A stretch of 64,000 nt of DNA from Pseudoalteromonas arctica (GCF_012927645.1 NZ_JABBMT010000012.1:1-64000), one strand, 5' to 3'. Shown: positions 27,392 to 39,487, numbered from the stretch's first letter. The notes: generated by a model not told the origin, from the sequence alone. Made by a program: numbers and translations.

Positions 27392-27595
27392 GTGAAACAG
27401 AAAAAACGATTTATTGCTGGGGCAACCTGTCCAGAGTGTAAAACCATGGATATGATGATGCTTTACAAAGAGCACGATGTAGAGAAAGTCGAATGTATGC
27501 AGTGCGGCCATAAAATGGCACAGCCAGAGCAGGCTGTTCAGGCATCAACACGCCAATTTGAACAAGTCATTGGCGTGTTTAAACCAGGCGATTAA
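27392..27595 (+). CDS. yheV: YheV family putative zinc-ribbon protein
   Basis: A 67-residue protein with a GTG start at 27392. Two CxxC knuckles (CPEC near residue 13 and CMQC near 35) should bind one zinc. The N-terminal RFIAGATCPECKTMD is the YheV hallmark. Function unknown. It is divergent from yheS and convergent with slyX, only 13 bp apart. Confidence 0.88.
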   Translation: MKQKKRFIAGATCPECKTMDMMMLYKEHDVEKVECMQCGHKMAQPEQAVQASTRQFEQVIGVFKPGD

Positions 27596-27608
27596 GCGCC
27601 CGCAACCA

Positions 27609-27824
27609 TCAATAGTGTGGCGGCGGAGGCTCTGGCGTGTCTGACATCACCATAGATGATGATTGCGACTCTTTAATTTTTTCAGCCAGTAGCTCTGTTT
27701 GGCGCTTCATTTTTGCCAACAGCTGCTGGTGCACTTTTATTTCATCATTTAAAATTTCAATCGTTTCGTCTTGAAAAGCCACTTTGGCTTCAAGTTCTGT
27801 TAAGCGATGCTCAATTGTGTTCAT
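27609..27824 (-). CDS. slyX: SlyX protein
   Basis: A 71-residue coiled-coil protein. The ATG at 27824 gives MNTIEHRLTELEAKVAFQDE, the conserved SlyX start; heptads continue to about residue 50. The C-terminus is the typical PEPPPPHY tail. Cellular role unknown despite its position beside fkpA in many species. Its start overlaps the end of the WD40 gene by 14 bp. Confidence 0.92.
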   Translation of the reverse strand: MNTIEHRLTELEAKVAFQDETIEILNDEIKVHQQLLAKMKRQTELLAEKIKESQSSSMVMSDTPEPPPPHY

Positions 27825-28809
27825 TTTTCTCTCGTCTAGTAAAGCGCTCAGCGATCCCACTGGAGCTTTCGGTTAACAACGCAGTATCGTTGTCAGTAAA
27901 AGCGACATCAAGTACCACTGCCGATTTTGGTCTACTGCCTTCTCGCGGTGTTACATGCCAACTTTGAATTTGTTCACCACTGGATAATTGCCATAGCTCC
28001 ACTAAGCGGTTTGGTGAGCCTGTTGCCAGCAACGTGCCTGCTGTATTAAAGCGTACCGCAGTGAAAATTCTCTGGCGGGCAATATACGCCAGTTTACTAA
28101 CAAGATCACCTGTTGTCAGCTGCCATACATGTGCTTGTGTCATACTGTCTGCGGTAAATGCATAGCGACCTTGCGGATCTAAGGTCACTTGGGTGACACG
28201 ACTTGGATGGTTAAAGCGATGGATCACTTGTCCGGTACGAGTATCCCAAAAGTACGCCGCATAATCGTTGGAGCCACTGAGAGCAAAATTTCCGTTGGGC
28301 GATAAAGCAACAGCGTTAATTTTTTCTTGATGACCAAGGAACTCAATGCGTCTACCGGTCTCTAAGTCGAGGTAAACAACAACGCCATCGCTACGACCGT
28401 ACAAAACACTGCGGCCTTGGTTACTAATGGCGATATCACGAATAGTGGCGGTTTTTATTTTGTAGTAGCCGGTATTTTTGCCTGTGGCAATATCCCATAC
28501 TGCAAAAGTGGTTTTTTCAGCGGTAACAGCGTGGCTGTTGTCATAAGCGATAGCCACGGTATGTACTAGGCTATCTGCGTCTTGTTGCTGAAACCATTGG
28601 TATTTTAGTACTTGCTGTTGATTATCCCATAGGGCGACCCCATGGTGTATAGAGGAGATCAGGCTGTATTTGCCATCATGAGATATTGCGGAGGCGAACG
28701 CGCCTCTGGCTGCATGCTCGTAGCTTGCAGTGGCTTGGTCTTTTTGTTCTGAGCAGGCAATCAGCAAGGTGCAGCACAGAAGATACAAAAAAGTACGAAA
28801 TATCGACAT
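27811..28809 (-). CDS. WD40-repeat lipoprotein
   Basis: A 332-residue protein with a lipobox (LLIAC, Cys near residue 19), so a lipid-anchored periplasmic or outer-membrane protein. The body shows WD40-style blades, for example HQEKINAVALSPNGNFALSG followed by a YFWD end, and later FNTAGTLLATG with VELWQ; about six or seven blades fit. Such propellers are protein-binding platforms; no enzymatic motif is seen. It overlaps slyX, so the two are translationally coupled. Confidence 0.8.
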   Translation of the reverse strand: MSIFRTFLYLLCCTLLIACSEQKDQATASYEHAARGAFASAISHDGKYSLISSIHHGVALWDNQQQVLKYQWFQQQDADSLVHTVAIAYDNSHAVTAEKTTFAVWDIATGKNTGYYKIKTATIRDIAISNQGRSVLYGRSDGVVVYLDLETGRRIEFLGHQEKINAVALSPNGNFALSGSNDYAAYFWDTRTGQVIHRFNHPSRVTQVTLDPQGRYAFTADSMTQAHVWQLTTGDLVSKLAYIARQRIFTAVRFNTAGTLLATGSPNRLVELWQLSSGEQIQSWHVTPREGSRPKSAVVLDVAFTDNDTALLTESSSGIAERFTRREKNEHN

Positions 28810-29011
28810 ATTACAGCTATTTCCCCTTAACTCTTAGTGATTGAGAGGTTAGACTAGGGCTCGTGAAAGCCTAGGTTGTTTATCTAATTAACGTGAAAGT
28901 GAGCGTATAGCCTACTATCAGCAATTAGATAAGTAGCCTACCATGGGCCGTTAACCTTTAACTAGTAATAATACAATAAATGACATCTGCAAAGTGTGTC
29001 GGAGATTTAAA

Positions 29012-29764
29012 ATGAAAAAGACGATTAAATTGTCATTGATTGCAGCGTCAGTTTTAGCGCTAACAGCTTGTAATCAAGAAGCAAAACAAGAACAAGCACC
29101 TGTTAAACTTGAAACTGAAGTACAACAACAAGCATACGGTATTGGTGCATCTGTTGGTAACTTTTTAAATAAAGATTTAGCCGATAAAAAAGAGTTAGGC
29201 ATTGAGCTTGACCAAGCACTATTAATTCGTGGTTTTGAAGATGCCCTTGCTGGCGACGCAAAAATTGACGAAGAGAAAATTCGTGAAGTATTAACTGCAC
29301 TTGATACGTCAGTACGTACTAAACAAGAGCAACATGCCAAAGTAGAAGCTGAAAAAAGCCAAGCTGAAGGTGAAAAATATCTAGCTGATAACGCTAACAA
29401 AGAAGGCGTAACAGTAACTGAATCTGGCCTACAGTACGAAGTGATCACTCAAGGTGATGGCGAAATGCCAGTAGCAACTGACGTAGTTAAAGTGCACTAC
29501 AAAGGCACGCTACTAGATGGTACTGAATTTGATAGTTCGTATGCTCGTGACGAACCAACGACTTTCCCACTTAACCGCGTAATTGCGGGTTGGACTGAAG
29601 GTTTACAACTTATGCCTGTAGGTTCTAAGTATAAGTTTACTATTCCAGCAGAACTAGCATATGGCGATCGTGACTTAGGTAAGATCCCAGCTAACTCAAC
29701 ACTTGTTTTTGAAGTTGAATTACTTGAAATTCAAAATGAAGAGCAAGCAGCAGCTGCAGAGTAA
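29012..29764 (+). CDS. fkpA: FKBP-type peptidyl-prolyl isomerase FkpA
   Basis: A 250-residue periplasmic chaperone and proline isomerase. The ATG at 29012 (GGAG 8 bp upstream) gives a signal peptide ending in LALTAC, which here also forms a lipobox, so it may be a lipoprotein. Residues about 30-120 are the helical dimerisation domain. Residues about 140-245 are the FKBP domain with VKVHYKGTLLDGTEFDSSY, GWTEGLQLMPVG and IPAELAYG. A frame starting 18 bp earlier is less likely. Confidence 0.93.
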   Translation: MKKTIKLSLIAASVLALTACNQEAKQEQAPVKLETEVQQQAYGIGASVGNFLNKDLADKKELGIELDQALLIRGFEDALAGDAKIDEEKIREVLTALDTSVRTKQEQHAKVEAEKSQAEGEKYLADNANKEGVTVTESGLQYEVITQGDGEMPVATDVVKVHYKGTLLDGTEFDSSYARDEPTTFPLNRVIAGWTEGLQLMPVGSKYKFTIPAELAYGDRDLGKIPANSTLVFEVELLEIQNEEQAAAAE

Positions 29765-29781
29765 TTAGTTAATCTGTATTG

Positions 29782-29807
29782 AAAAGGGGCTAATTAGCTC
29801 CTTTTTT
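29782..29807. terminator. Bidirectional terminator between fkpA and the LD-carboxypeptidase gene
   Basis: AAAAGGGGCT and AGCTCCTTTT pair around an AATT loop (one G-U), with six T on the fkpA side. It lies between two convergent stop codons. Confidence 0.85.
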
Positions 29808-29819
29808 GTTGCTAAAATT

Positions 29820-30869
29820 TTAGCTAAAGGCGTTTTCTTTCATGGTCAACGTACCTGCATCAGCATTGAGTTCGATTTGCGTACCGACCGGCAAGATAAA
29901 TTGTCGTTTTATATGGCCAATCATCGCCCCTCGGTAGGCAGGGATAGCCAGCGGTTTTATATAATCTGCAAAAATTTCATCTAGCGTCAATGAGCCATAG
30001 CCATTTTCCGGGCTGCAATCGTTACAGTCACCAAATACAAATCCTGCTATTTTGTCCAGTGCACCCATTAGTTTTAAAGTGCTGAGCATGCGGTCGATCC
30101 GGTAAGGTGCTTCATCGATGTCTTCTAAAAATAAAATAGCCCCGTCAAATTCTGGTAAATAAGCTGAGCCAGCTAGCGCTGTTAGTACAGTTAAATTACC
30201 GCCGACAAGTTGTCCCGTTGCTTTACCAGAGGTAATAGTTTGAGTTAGGTATTGGCTATTAACTAATTCATCTTCGGCTTTTGGCAAGTTGCTAAAGTGC
30301 ATGCGGGTTTGTTGTTCAAACATTTGTTTAAATTGTTTAACATGGAATGGATTCCAATCACTAGAGGCGTTAGGTCCATGAAAACTAACAATACCGGCTT
30401 TAGCTAGTAACCCGTTATGAAGTGCAGTGATATCAGAGTAGCCCATTAGTGGCTTGGCATTAGCGCGGATCATTGCATAATCCAGCAGAGGTAAAATACG
30501 TGCTGCCCCAGAACCACCTCGCAAACAAAAAATAGCATCAACACTGCTGTCGCTAAATAGCGCATTAAGGTCGTCTGCACGCTGTGTATCGGTGCCCGCA
30601 AGGTGCCCACGTCTTGCCATGATATTAGGCGCTAATTTGACTTTGTAACCCAGCGCTTCAATTATTTGCTTAGCTAAAATAATATCTTTTTGATTTGCTG
30701 TTGCTGCTGATGGGCTAGTTACACCAATCGTACCTCTTCTTGGTAAGGCGCTCGGCTTTTTTAAACTTAGCGTCGTTTGACTTGATCGATTAGCTGCTTG
30801 AGCGCTATTGCCTGCGAGTAATCCTGCACTGAGGAGTGGTACAGACTTCAAAAATGTACGTTTATTCAT
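29820..30869 (-). CDS. LD-carboxypeptidase (peptidase S66)
   Basis: A 349-residue exported serine peptidase. The N-terminus (NKRTFLKSVPLLSAGLLAG) looks like a Tat-type signal with a Lys-Arg pair, cleaved after AQA near residue 25. GVTSPS starts the S66 fold, the nucleophile Ser is in GYSDIT near 144, and FLEDIDEAPYR and the MIGHIKRQF His complete the expected Ser-Glu-His site. Related LdcA enzymes trim the terminal D-Ala from murein tetrapeptides during recycling, usually in the cytoplasm; an exported version would act on periplasmic peptides. Confidence 0.85.
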   Translation of the reverse strand: MNKRTFLKSVPLLSAGLLAGNSAQAANRSSQTTLSLKKPSALPRRGTIGVTSPSAATANQKDIILAKQIIEALGYKVKLAPNIMARRGHLAGTDTQRADDLNALFSDSSVDAIFCLRGGSGAARILPLLDYAMIRANAKPLMGYSDITALHNGLLAKAGIVSFHGPNASSDWNPFHVKQFKQMFEQQTRMHFSNLPKAEDELVNSQYLTQTITSGKATGQLVGGNLTVLTALAGSAYLPEFDGAILFLEDIDEAPYRIDRMLSTLKLMGALDKIAGFVFGDCNDCSPENGYGSLTLDEIFADYIKPLAIPAYRGAMIGHIKRQFILPVGTQIELNADAGTLTMKENAFS

Positions 30870-31001
30870 GGCGAACCTTTGTAGTTTTAATGCACAATAA
30901 GGCTATAATTACATCATTGAAATATAAAGTTCAATTTTATGGGTTGTTTGAGGAATATTAAATTTACAGATGGGTAAGGAAAGATTCAAAGTAAACAGCA
31001 A

Positions 31002-31022
31002 ACAAGGAGCTTAGCTCCTTGT
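31002..31022 (-). terminator. Hairpin downstream of rsd
   Basis: ACAAGGAGC and GCTCCTTGT are perfectly complementary around TTA. It is about 20 bp past the rsd stop. The T-tract on the minus strand is poor, so termination may be weak. Confidence 0.6.
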
Positions 31023-31043
31023 AACGTAATAATTGTGTATTAT

Positions 31044-31511
31044 CTAGGTGTGATTAGAATATAAATTATCAATTAATTCATCTTCTAACTCAAAGCGCAA
31101 CTCAAGTGTTTCACCCAGTTTTGATAAGTCGTCATCAAAATCATTGAGTAAGTCTTCTTTATCCACCTCTGCATATTTGTCATTAAAATCAAGTGAAATG
31201 TCAGTAGTTTGCGAAATTCGTGGATAAAGTTCATTGGCAAGCTGCTGACTGTTAGGGCCTTTTTGCTTACATGCCTTGGCAATGTCGTCATACACTTCAA
31301 AATGACCAGCAGATAAATAATCCATCAATAGTTGGCAAAAATTTTGGATCTGTAATTGGTCAGGTAAAGCATGATCTTTTTTATCATACGGTGAAAAGCC
31401 AGCAATACGACAATATAAAACTAACAGCTCTTGGCGTTCTGAGAGCCATTTATCGATCACGGTGTGGCTACCACCCCATTTTTGTTGAGCTTTTTCCAAA
31501 CGCGTCAGCAT
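31044..31511 (-). CDS. rsd: Regulator of sigma D (anti-sigma70 factor Rsd/AlgQ)
   Basis: A 155-residue helical cytoplasmic protein that binds the housekeeping sigma factor in stationary phase. Conserved landmarks are MLTRLEKAQ at the start, VIDKWLSERQELLV, FCQLLMDYLSAGHFEVYDD and LGETLELRFELEDELI near the end. The ATG at 31511 lies 7 bp after AAGGAG; an ATG two codons upstream is too close to that site. Confidence 0.92.
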   Translation of the reverse strand: MLTRLEKAQQKWGGSHTVIDKWLSERQELLVLYCRIAGFSPYDKKDHALPDQLQIQNFCQLLMDYLSAGHFEVYDDIAKACKQKGPNSQQLANELYPRISQTTDISLDFNDKYAEVDKEDLLNDFDDDLSKLGETLELRFELEDELIDNLYSNHT

Positions 31512-31663
31512 TATCATTCTCCTTAGCTGGGTTGGTTTCTTCTATAACAATGAAATATGCCGCAAAGATCAACACATTTTTTTATAATTTTGTAATAAAA
31601 AAATAACTACATGATATACAGTTAGTTCTTTATAAAATATAAATCGTTTATAGTGTTTCAGGC

Positions 31664-31787
31664 AAGAAAAAACCACCATAAAGGTGGTTAATTTCTTTTC
31701 CATGACTTGTTTAAACAAGCTTTATTATTATTAAAAGATTTTTATTTTTATTGTTATGTAACTTTTATTGTTTTTATTGTTAACGCG
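31664..31787 (-). ncRNA. Candidate small RNA (promoter and terminator, no convincing gene)
   Basis: In the 495-bp gap between rsd and hemE the minus strand has a good sigma70 promoter. About 100 bp later comes a strong rho-independent terminator: AACCACC, loop TTTAT, GGTGGTT, then TTTTCTT at 31664-31689. The predicted transcript of about 124 nt is A-rich and unstructured in its 5' half and contains the perfect 14-bp palindrome CTTGTTTAAACAAG (31706-31719). A 44-codon frame begins at an ATG inside it but runs through the terminator and has no good ribosome site, so a non-coding RNA is preferred. Confidence 0.45.
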
Positions 31788-31793
31788 AGACAA

Positions 31794-31822
31794 GTTATAC
31801 CAAGGTTTTTACTATGTTGCAA
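31794..31822 (-). promoter_or_regulatory. Sigma70-type promoter of the candidate small RNA
   Basis: On the minus strand TTGCAA (31817-31822) and TATAAC (31794-31799) are separated by exactly 17 bp. Predicted start near 31787. Confidence 0.5.
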
Positions 31823-32006
31823 ACATATTAATGAAAAACTTCAAATGTTATTGTTTGTTGTATTAATTTTGCACTAAACAAGCATCTTCAAATAGGTTAT
31901 TAATCTGTATCAATACTAAGGTTAATTAGTGCCATAGCGATAGAGAGGTGTGCGATATGGTGATACAATCTGCGTAATATCTATCAGCTTTAGGATCTTT
32001 TACGCT

Positions 32007-33071
32007 ATGAGCGAATTAAAAAACGACCGTTATTTACGTGCACTACAAAAACAGCCAGTTGATGTGACTCCGGTATGGATGATGCGCCAAGCAGGGCGTT
32101 ACTTACCAGAATACCGTGCAACTCGTGCACAAGCGGGCGATTTTATGAGCCTGTGTAAAAATGCTGAACTCGCTTGTGAAGTAACATTACAGCCGCTGCG
32201 TCGTTACCCATTAGATGCCGCTATTTTATTTAGTGATATTTTAACTATTCCAGATGCGATGGGCTTAGGTTTGTATTTTGAAACCGGTGAAGGTCCTAAA
32301 TTTGAACATCCAATTTCATCACTTGCTGATGTACAAAAAATTCCAAAGCTCGATCCAACCGATGAGCTTGGTTATGTTATGAATGCCGTAAGCACGATCC
32401 GTCGTGAACTAAAAGGCGAAGTACCGCTAATAGGTTTCTCGGGTTCGCCTTGGACACTTGCTACTTATATGGTTGAAGGTGGGAGTAGTAAGACCTTTGG
32501 CAAAATCAAAAAAATGGCATTTGCTGAGCCAAAAACACTGCATTTGTTACTTGATAAGCTTGCTGATTCAGTGATCGATTACTTAAATGCACAAATTAAA
32601 GCCGGTGCGCAGTCTCTAATGGTGTTTGACTCATGGGGGGGGGTATTGAGCCCACGTGATTATAAAGAGTTCTCATTGCAGTACATGCACAAAATTGTTG
32701 ATGGTTTAATTCGTGAATACGATGGCCGCAAAGTGCCTGTTACGTTATTTACTAAAAATGGTGGTCAATGGATTGAAGCGATCGCAGCAACGGGTTGTGA
32801 TGCAATTGGTCTCGATTGGACAATTAATATTAGCGATGCTAAGCGCCGTGTCGGCGACAAAGTAGCTCTGCAAGGTAATATGGATCCATCAATGTTGCAC
32901 GGCACGCCAGATCGTATTCGTCAAGAAGTAGCGACTATCCTTGAAGATTTTGGTACTGGCAATGGTCATGTATTTAACTTAGGCCATGGTATTACGCCTG
33001 ATGTTGATCCTGAAAACGCGGGGGTATTTATTAATGCCGTACATGAGTTTAGTGCGCAATATCATAAATAA
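32007..33071 (+). CDS. hemE: Uroporphyrinogen decarboxylase
   Basis: A 354-residue cytoplasmic enzyme that removes four carboxyl groups from uroporphyrinogen III to give coproporphyrinogen III in haem synthesis. The signature [14 protein letters not shown] is near residue 23, [17 protein letters not shown] near 148 and [12 protein letters not shown] near 327. The ATG at 32007 with AGGA upstream gives the standard length; the frame continues 57 bp further upstream without conserved sequence. Confidence 0.97.
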   Translation: MSELKNDRYLRALQKQPVDVTPVWMMRQAGRYLPEYRATRAQAGDFMSLCKNAELACEVTLQPLRRYPLDAAILFSDILTIPDAMGLGLYFETGEGPKFEHPISSLADVQKIPKLDPTDELGYVMNAVSTIRRELKGEVPLIGFSGSPWTLATYMVEGGSSKTFGKIKKMAFAEPKTLHLLLDKLADSVIDYLNAQIKAGAQSLMVFDSWGGVLSPRDYKEFSLQYMHKIVDGLIREYDGRKVPVTLFTKNGGQWIEAIAATGCDAIGLDWTINISDAKRRVGDKVALQGNMDPSMLHGTPDRIRQEVATILEDFGTGNGHVFNLGHGITPDVDPENAGVFINAVHEFSAQYHK

Positions 33072-33096
33072 TTAGTTCGCTTTATGCATGAACATT

Positions 33097-33129
33097 AAAA
33101 AAGCCCGTTTAAAGTTAAGCGGGCTTTTT
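33097..33129. terminator. Bidirectional terminator between hemE and sthA
   Basis: GCCCGTTTAA and TTAAGCGGGC pair (one G-U) around AG, flanked by six A and five T, between convergent genes. Confidence 0.9.
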
Positions 33130-33158
33130 GTTGTCTTTTAAAACGCTATCTAAAATTC

Positions 33159-34592
33159 TTATTTAAACAGTCGATTCAAACCATTTAACGCGGCAACCCG
33201 GTAGGCTTCAGCCATAGTTGGGTAGTTAAAGGTAGTATTTACAAAGTAATCAATATTATTGCCGCCATTTTTTTGTTCCATAATGGCTTGGCCAATGTGC
33301 ACGATTTCAGAGGCGCGCTCACCAAAGCAATGCACACCCAATACTTCTTTGGTTTCGGTGTGGAATAATATTTTTAAACTGCCTACTTCTGTACCAGCAA
33401 TTTGCGCCCGTGCTAAATGTTTAAATTGAGCTCTGCCGACTTCATAAGGGATTTTCGCGGCGGTTAGCTGTTGCTCGGTTTTACCTACAGAGCTCATTTC
33501 AGGAATGGTATAAATACCTGCTGGAATATCAATAATTAGTTTTTCGTCACAGTTGCCGCAAGCTATTGCATCAGCAGCAATGCGGCCTTGATCAAACGCC
33601 GCACTCGCAAGGCTTGGGTAGCCAATGACATCACCAACGGCATAAATGTTATCGACCTCTGTTTGGTAAGTTTCATTAACTTTTAACTGCCCGCGGCCAT
33701 CAGCTTTTAAACCAACCGCTTCAAGGTTAAGTCCGTCAGTATTACCGGTGCGACCATTGGCAAATAAAATACAGTCAGCTTTAACGCGTTTTCCTGATTT
33801 GAAATGCATAACAACGCAATCATCACGGGTTTCAATACGGTCAAACTCTTCGTTATGACGAATAACAATACCGCTATTCCAAAAGTGATAGCTTAACGCA
33901 TCAGATATTTCAGCATCCATAAAGGCAAGTAAACGGTCGCGAGTATTAACTAAATCAACTTTAGCACCTAAGCCCTTAAAAATAGACGCATATTCACAAC
34001 CAATGACACCAGCGCCGTAAATAAGCACACGATGGGGGTCATGCTCTAGCCCTAAAATAGTGTCGCTGTCGTAAATGCGTGAATGGGTAAAGTCGATTTC
34101 CGGTGGGTGATAAGGGCGAGAACCCGTAGCAATAACAATGGTTTTAGCAGTTAGTCGTTCGGTTGAATCATCAAGACGTTTAATTTCAATGGTGTGCTGA
34201 TCAACAAAGCTAGCATCACCTTGAAACATATGAATACGATTACGGTCGTAAAAGCTACTGCGTAAATTTGATTGTTTAGAAATAACCGAGCTGGCGTGGC
34301 GCAAAATATCAGGAAACGTTAACCGACTAGGGCGCTCACCCACATTAAACAATGGATTTGCTTTGTACTCTATGTAGCGGCTAACAGAGTGCCGTAGTGC
34401 TTTTGAAGGGATAGTACCCCAATGTACGCAACCACCACCAACAGCGGTCTGGCGTTCGATAACGGCCACTTTTTTGTTGCTTTTAGACAGATTCATGGCG
34501 GTACCTTCACCGCCAGGACCTGTGCCTATAATAATTGCATCATATTGAAATGATGGTTGTTCTTGCTTTACTTGTTGTTTGGCCACAGCCAC
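33159..34592 (-). CDS. sthA: Soluble pyridine nucleotide transhydrogenase
   Basis: A 477-residue flavoprotein that exchanges reducing equivalents between NADPH and NADH. FAD-binding [15 protein letters not shown] is near residue 22. The SthA-specific [17 protein letters not shown] is near 52, with Thr where dihydrolipoamide dehydrogenases carry the second redox Cys. The NAD(P) fold [13 protein letters not shown] is near 183, and [17 protein letters not shown] closes the dimer interface. It lies 7 bp upstream of the desaturase stop in transcript order reversed, so the desaturase precedes it and the two may share a transcript. Confidence 0.95.
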   Translation of the reverse strand: MAVAKQQVKQEQPSFQYDAIIIGTGPGGEGTAMNLSKSNKKVAVIERQTAVGGGCVHWGTIPSKALRHSVSRYIEYKANPLFNVGERPSRLTFPDILRHASSVISKQSNLRSSFYDRNRIHMFQGDASFVDQHTIEIKRLDDSTERLTAKTIVIATGSRPYHPPEIDFTHSRIYDSDTILGLEHDPHRVLIYGAGVIGCEYASIFKGLGAKVDLVNTRDRLLAFMDAEISDALSYHFWNSGIVIRHNEEFDRIETRDDCVVMHFKSGKRVKADCILFANGRTGNTDGLNLEAVGLKADGRGQLKVNETYQTEVDNIYAVGDVIGYPSLASAAFDQGRIAADAIACGNCDEKLIIDIPAGIYTIPEMSSVGKTEQQLTAAKIPYEVGRAQFKHLARAQIAGTEVGSLKILFHTETKEVLGVHCFGERASEIVHIGQAIMEQKNGGNNIDYFVNTTFNYPTMAEAYRVAALNGLNRLFK

Positions 34593-34599
34593 TCCTACA

Positions 34600-35733
34600 T
34601 TAACTAAAAGAGGCTTTTAATAACCTCGCATTAAGTGTAAGCCACGCCTGCTTTTGATTTTCCCAGGCTGCTTCCAACTCATGATATTGTGTCATTAAAG
34701 CTGATTTTTCGCATTGTTGCAGCATGTTATTCTTTTTAACTTCTAAAACTTGCTTTTTTAGTGCACAAAAGTGTTGTAGTTTTTTCAGTAATAAATCGTA
34801 CTCTTGCTGCAATAATGTAAGTTTATCTTGGGCTAAAGGCAATTTCGCGAGGCGATTTTGCGTTCTATTCATTAACGTTTCGGCTTTCGCTTTTTCGATG
34901 CGCTCAACTGGTGTACGCTTTAATTTTTTAGCAAGTCCAACAGCCGCAAAAGCGCGGATCATCCATTTGGTGGGATCATAATGAAACCATTTTATGCCAT
35001 TGCGATAATCACTGGCAAAAATATGATGAAAGTTATGGTAACCCTCGCCATAAGTAAATAAGGCTAGAATCCCGTTATCACGAGCGGTATTTTTTTCAGT
35101 ATAAGGTCGAGAGCCCCAGATATGCGCCACCGAATTGATAAAAAAAGTGAAATGCTGGCTCAATACCAAACGCAACAATCCAGCTAATAACAGCATGCCA
35201 AATACATCGCCAATCATTAAACCCAGCAAAAGTGGAATACCAATATTAGTCGCTAATACTAATTTCATATAATGACGGTGTTGCCACATCACTATTTTAT
35301 TACGTTGTAAATCACGACAATTACTATAATCACCATAATTGTCGCCTTGGTAATCGCGTAACATCCAACCTATATGGCTATACCAAAAACCGTTAGTCGC
35401 GGCGTATGGATCTTTTACAGGGTCATCAACTTGACCATGATGAACGCGGTGATCACTGCTCCAGTGCAGCGCACTATTTTGTAGTGCAAAAGCACCGCCT
35501 AGGGCAAAAAAGGCTTCTACAACAGGATGAGCGTCGTAAGTTTTATGGGCCCATAAGCGATGGTAGCCTGCGGTAATTGACATACCAGCATAAAACATAC
35601 AAGCAATAAATGCGATCCAATGACTACTGGTAAAGCCATGGGTAAACCCATACCAAGGCACTAATGTGGCAGCAGCCAAAAAAGTAATACTAAAAAATAG
35701 GACATTGGTCCAAATAATCGGTGGTTTTTTCAT
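34600..35733 (-). CDS. Acyl-CoA/acyl-lipid delta-9 desaturase
   Basis: A 377-residue integral membrane di-iron desaturase. Histidine boxes are HRLWAH (near residue 58), HRVHH (near 95) and EGYHNFHH (near 230). Four hydrophobic segments fit the usual topology, and residues about 285-377 form an extra Gln/Leu-rich coiled-coil tail absent from minimal desaturases. It introduces a cis double bond into saturated acyl chains for membrane fluidity. It is divergent from fabR with a FabR-like operator in between, so it should be repressed by FabR. Confidence 0.9.
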   Translation of the reverse strand: MKKPPIIWTNVLFFSITFLAAATLVPWYGFTHGFTSSHWIAFIACMFYAGMSITAGYHRLWAHKTYDAHPVVEAFFALGGAFALQNSALHWSSDHRVHHGQVDDPVKDPYAATNGFWYSHIGWMLRDYQGDNYGDYSNCRDLQRNKIVMWQHRHYMKLVLATNIGIPLLLGLMIGDVFGMLLLAGLLRLVLSQHFTFFINSVAHIWGSRPYTEKNTARDNGILALFTYGEGYHNFHHIFASDYRNGIKWFHYDPTKWMIRAFAAVGLAKKLKRTPVERIEKAKAETLMNRTQNRLAKLPLAQDKLTLLQQEYDLLLKKLQHFCALKKQVLEVKKNNMLQQCEKSALMTQYHELEAAWENQKQAWLTLNARLLKASFS

Positions 35734-35746
35734 CTTTTAAAATCTG

Positions 35747-35764
35747 AGCGTACACTTGTAAGCT
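35747..35764. promoter_or_regulatory. FabR-type operator
   Basis: AGCGTACACTTGTAAGCT is an 18-bp inverted repeat (arms AGCGTACA and TGTAAGCT, one mismatch). It resembles the AGCGTACA-type FabR sites of gammaproteobacteria. It lies 14 bp upstream of the desaturase start and about 95 bp from fabR. Confidence 0.7.
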
Positions 35765-35859
35765 AAAATAATATTTCATTCTCCTGCCGTCAAGTATTAG
35801 ACTGGGGAATTAAGATAAAAATCACCATAAATTGATTTAAATTAAATCAGGAGTAGTTC

Positions 35860-36477
35860 ATGTCGGGTGTTCGCGCGCAACAGAAACAAAAAACACGACA
35901 AGCTTTAATTGAAGCGGCATTTAACCAATTAAGCGCCGATCATAGCTTTTCTAATTTAAGTTTACGTGAAGTTGCTCGTGAAGCAGGTATAGCACCAACC
36001 TCATTTTACCGCCACTTTAAAGACATGAATGAACTGGGTTTAACCATGGTCGATGAAGCCGGTTTAACGCTACGTCAGCTAATGCGCCAAGCACGCCGAC
36101 GCATAGCCAGTGGCGGCAGTATGATTACCACCTCAGTGGTTACATTTATGGAGTTTATCGATAATTCTAGCAACCAATTTAGGCTACTACTACGCGAACG
36201 TTCCGGCACTTCTAAAGCGTTTAGAGCCGCTGTAGCTCGTGAAATTAAACACTTTATTTTAGAGCTTGCCCATTATCTTGAAAGCGAAACCCCGTGCGAT
36301 GCAACTCATGCGTATATTCAAGCAGAGGCTATGGTCACGCTAGTATTTAATGCCGGTGCTGAAGCCCTTGATATTGAAGGCCAACAACGTGATGAACTGG
36401 TTGAGCGCGTTATTTGGCAATTACGTTATATCACGCGTGGCGCTAGTAATTATGTGCGTGATGGTAATAAAGAGTAA
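35860..36477 (+). CDS. fabR: TetR-family repressor of unsaturated fatty acid genes, FabR
   Basis: A 205-residue dimeric regulator. The helix-turn-helix is at about 30-65 ([21 protein letters not shown]), followed by a FabR-type ligand domain ([19 protein letters not shown] near 112). FabR senses the balance of unsaturated to saturated acyl-CoA or acyl-ACP and represses desaturation genes. The divergent desaturase with the operator between them supports this assignment. GGAG precedes the ATG. Confidence 0.93.
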   Translation: MSGVRAQQKQKTRQALIEAAFNQLSADHSFSNLSLREVAREAGIAPTSFYRHFKDMNELGLTMVDEAGLTLRQLMRQARRRIASGGSMITTSVVTFMEFIDNSSNQFRLLLRERSGTSKAFRAAVAREIKHFILELAHYLESETPCDATHAYIQAEAMVTLVFNAGAEALDIEGQQRDELVERVIWQLRYITRGASNYVRDGNKE

Positions 36478-36700
36478 AAAATAGCAAAGAGTTAATCTAA
36501 GCATAGGCTGGAAGCTGATTAGTTTAATAGGCTTTTATTTTCGGTTTTTTTTATTAACTTATGCTTAAAACTTTATTTTTTGGATTATTAATTCTTTTTG
36601 TGCAGTGTTTAATTCCTTTTTGTGGAAATATTATGCTTGCATGCGCAGTTTTGAAGTGTTAAAAATAGGGCTCGCTGAACACACACATTTAGTAAAGACG

Positions 36701-36769
36701 ATGCAAAACACTTATTTAATTACATTAAACCTGAACCTCTTACTGCAAGCTTTCGTGAGCGGGGATTAG
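36701..36769 (+). CDS. leuL: leu operon leader peptide
   Basis: A 22-codon frame with a leucine cluster in its middle (LITLNLNLLLQ, six Leu codons within eleven), ending at TAG 36767-36769. It lies 27 bp before a strong terminator and 92 bp upstream of leuA. The Leu codons precede the sequence that can pair with the terminator, as needed for ribosome-mediated attenuation. The ribosome site is weak (AAAGA), as leader peptides often show. Confidence 0.75.
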   Translation: MQNTYLITLNLNLLLQAFVSGD

Positions 36770-36822
36770 TGTATTTGCATTAAGTAAACACAAAGAACCC
36801 CGCATATTGCGGGGTTTTTTTT
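36758..36822 (+). promoter_or_regulatory. Transcription attenuator of leuABCD
   Basis: AACCCCGCA and TGCGGGGTT (36796-36816, loop TAT) followed by eight T form a strong terminator. GCGGGG at 36759-36764, at the end of the leader peptide frame, can instead pair with CCCCGC of the left terminator arm. A ribosome stalled at the Leu codons would leave this free and allow read-through; a ribosome reaching the stop codon would cover it and permit termination. Confidence 0.8.
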
Positions 36823-36860
36823 ATCTCGCATCCAGGGCCGCAGAGAATTAAGGGTAGACT

Positions 36861-39487
<2,627 letters not shown>

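Noticed and set aside
31572..31708. A 44-codon minus-strand frame running through the terminator of the candidate small RNA.
   Set aside because: No good ribosome site, composition typical of random AT-rich DNA, and it would be cut off by the terminator.
36561..36662. A 33-codon Leu- and Phe-rich frame upstream of leuA, considered as the leader peptide.
   Set aside because: It is about 135 bp before the terminator and its end cannot couple to the antiterminator; the frame at 36701-36769 has the right geometry.
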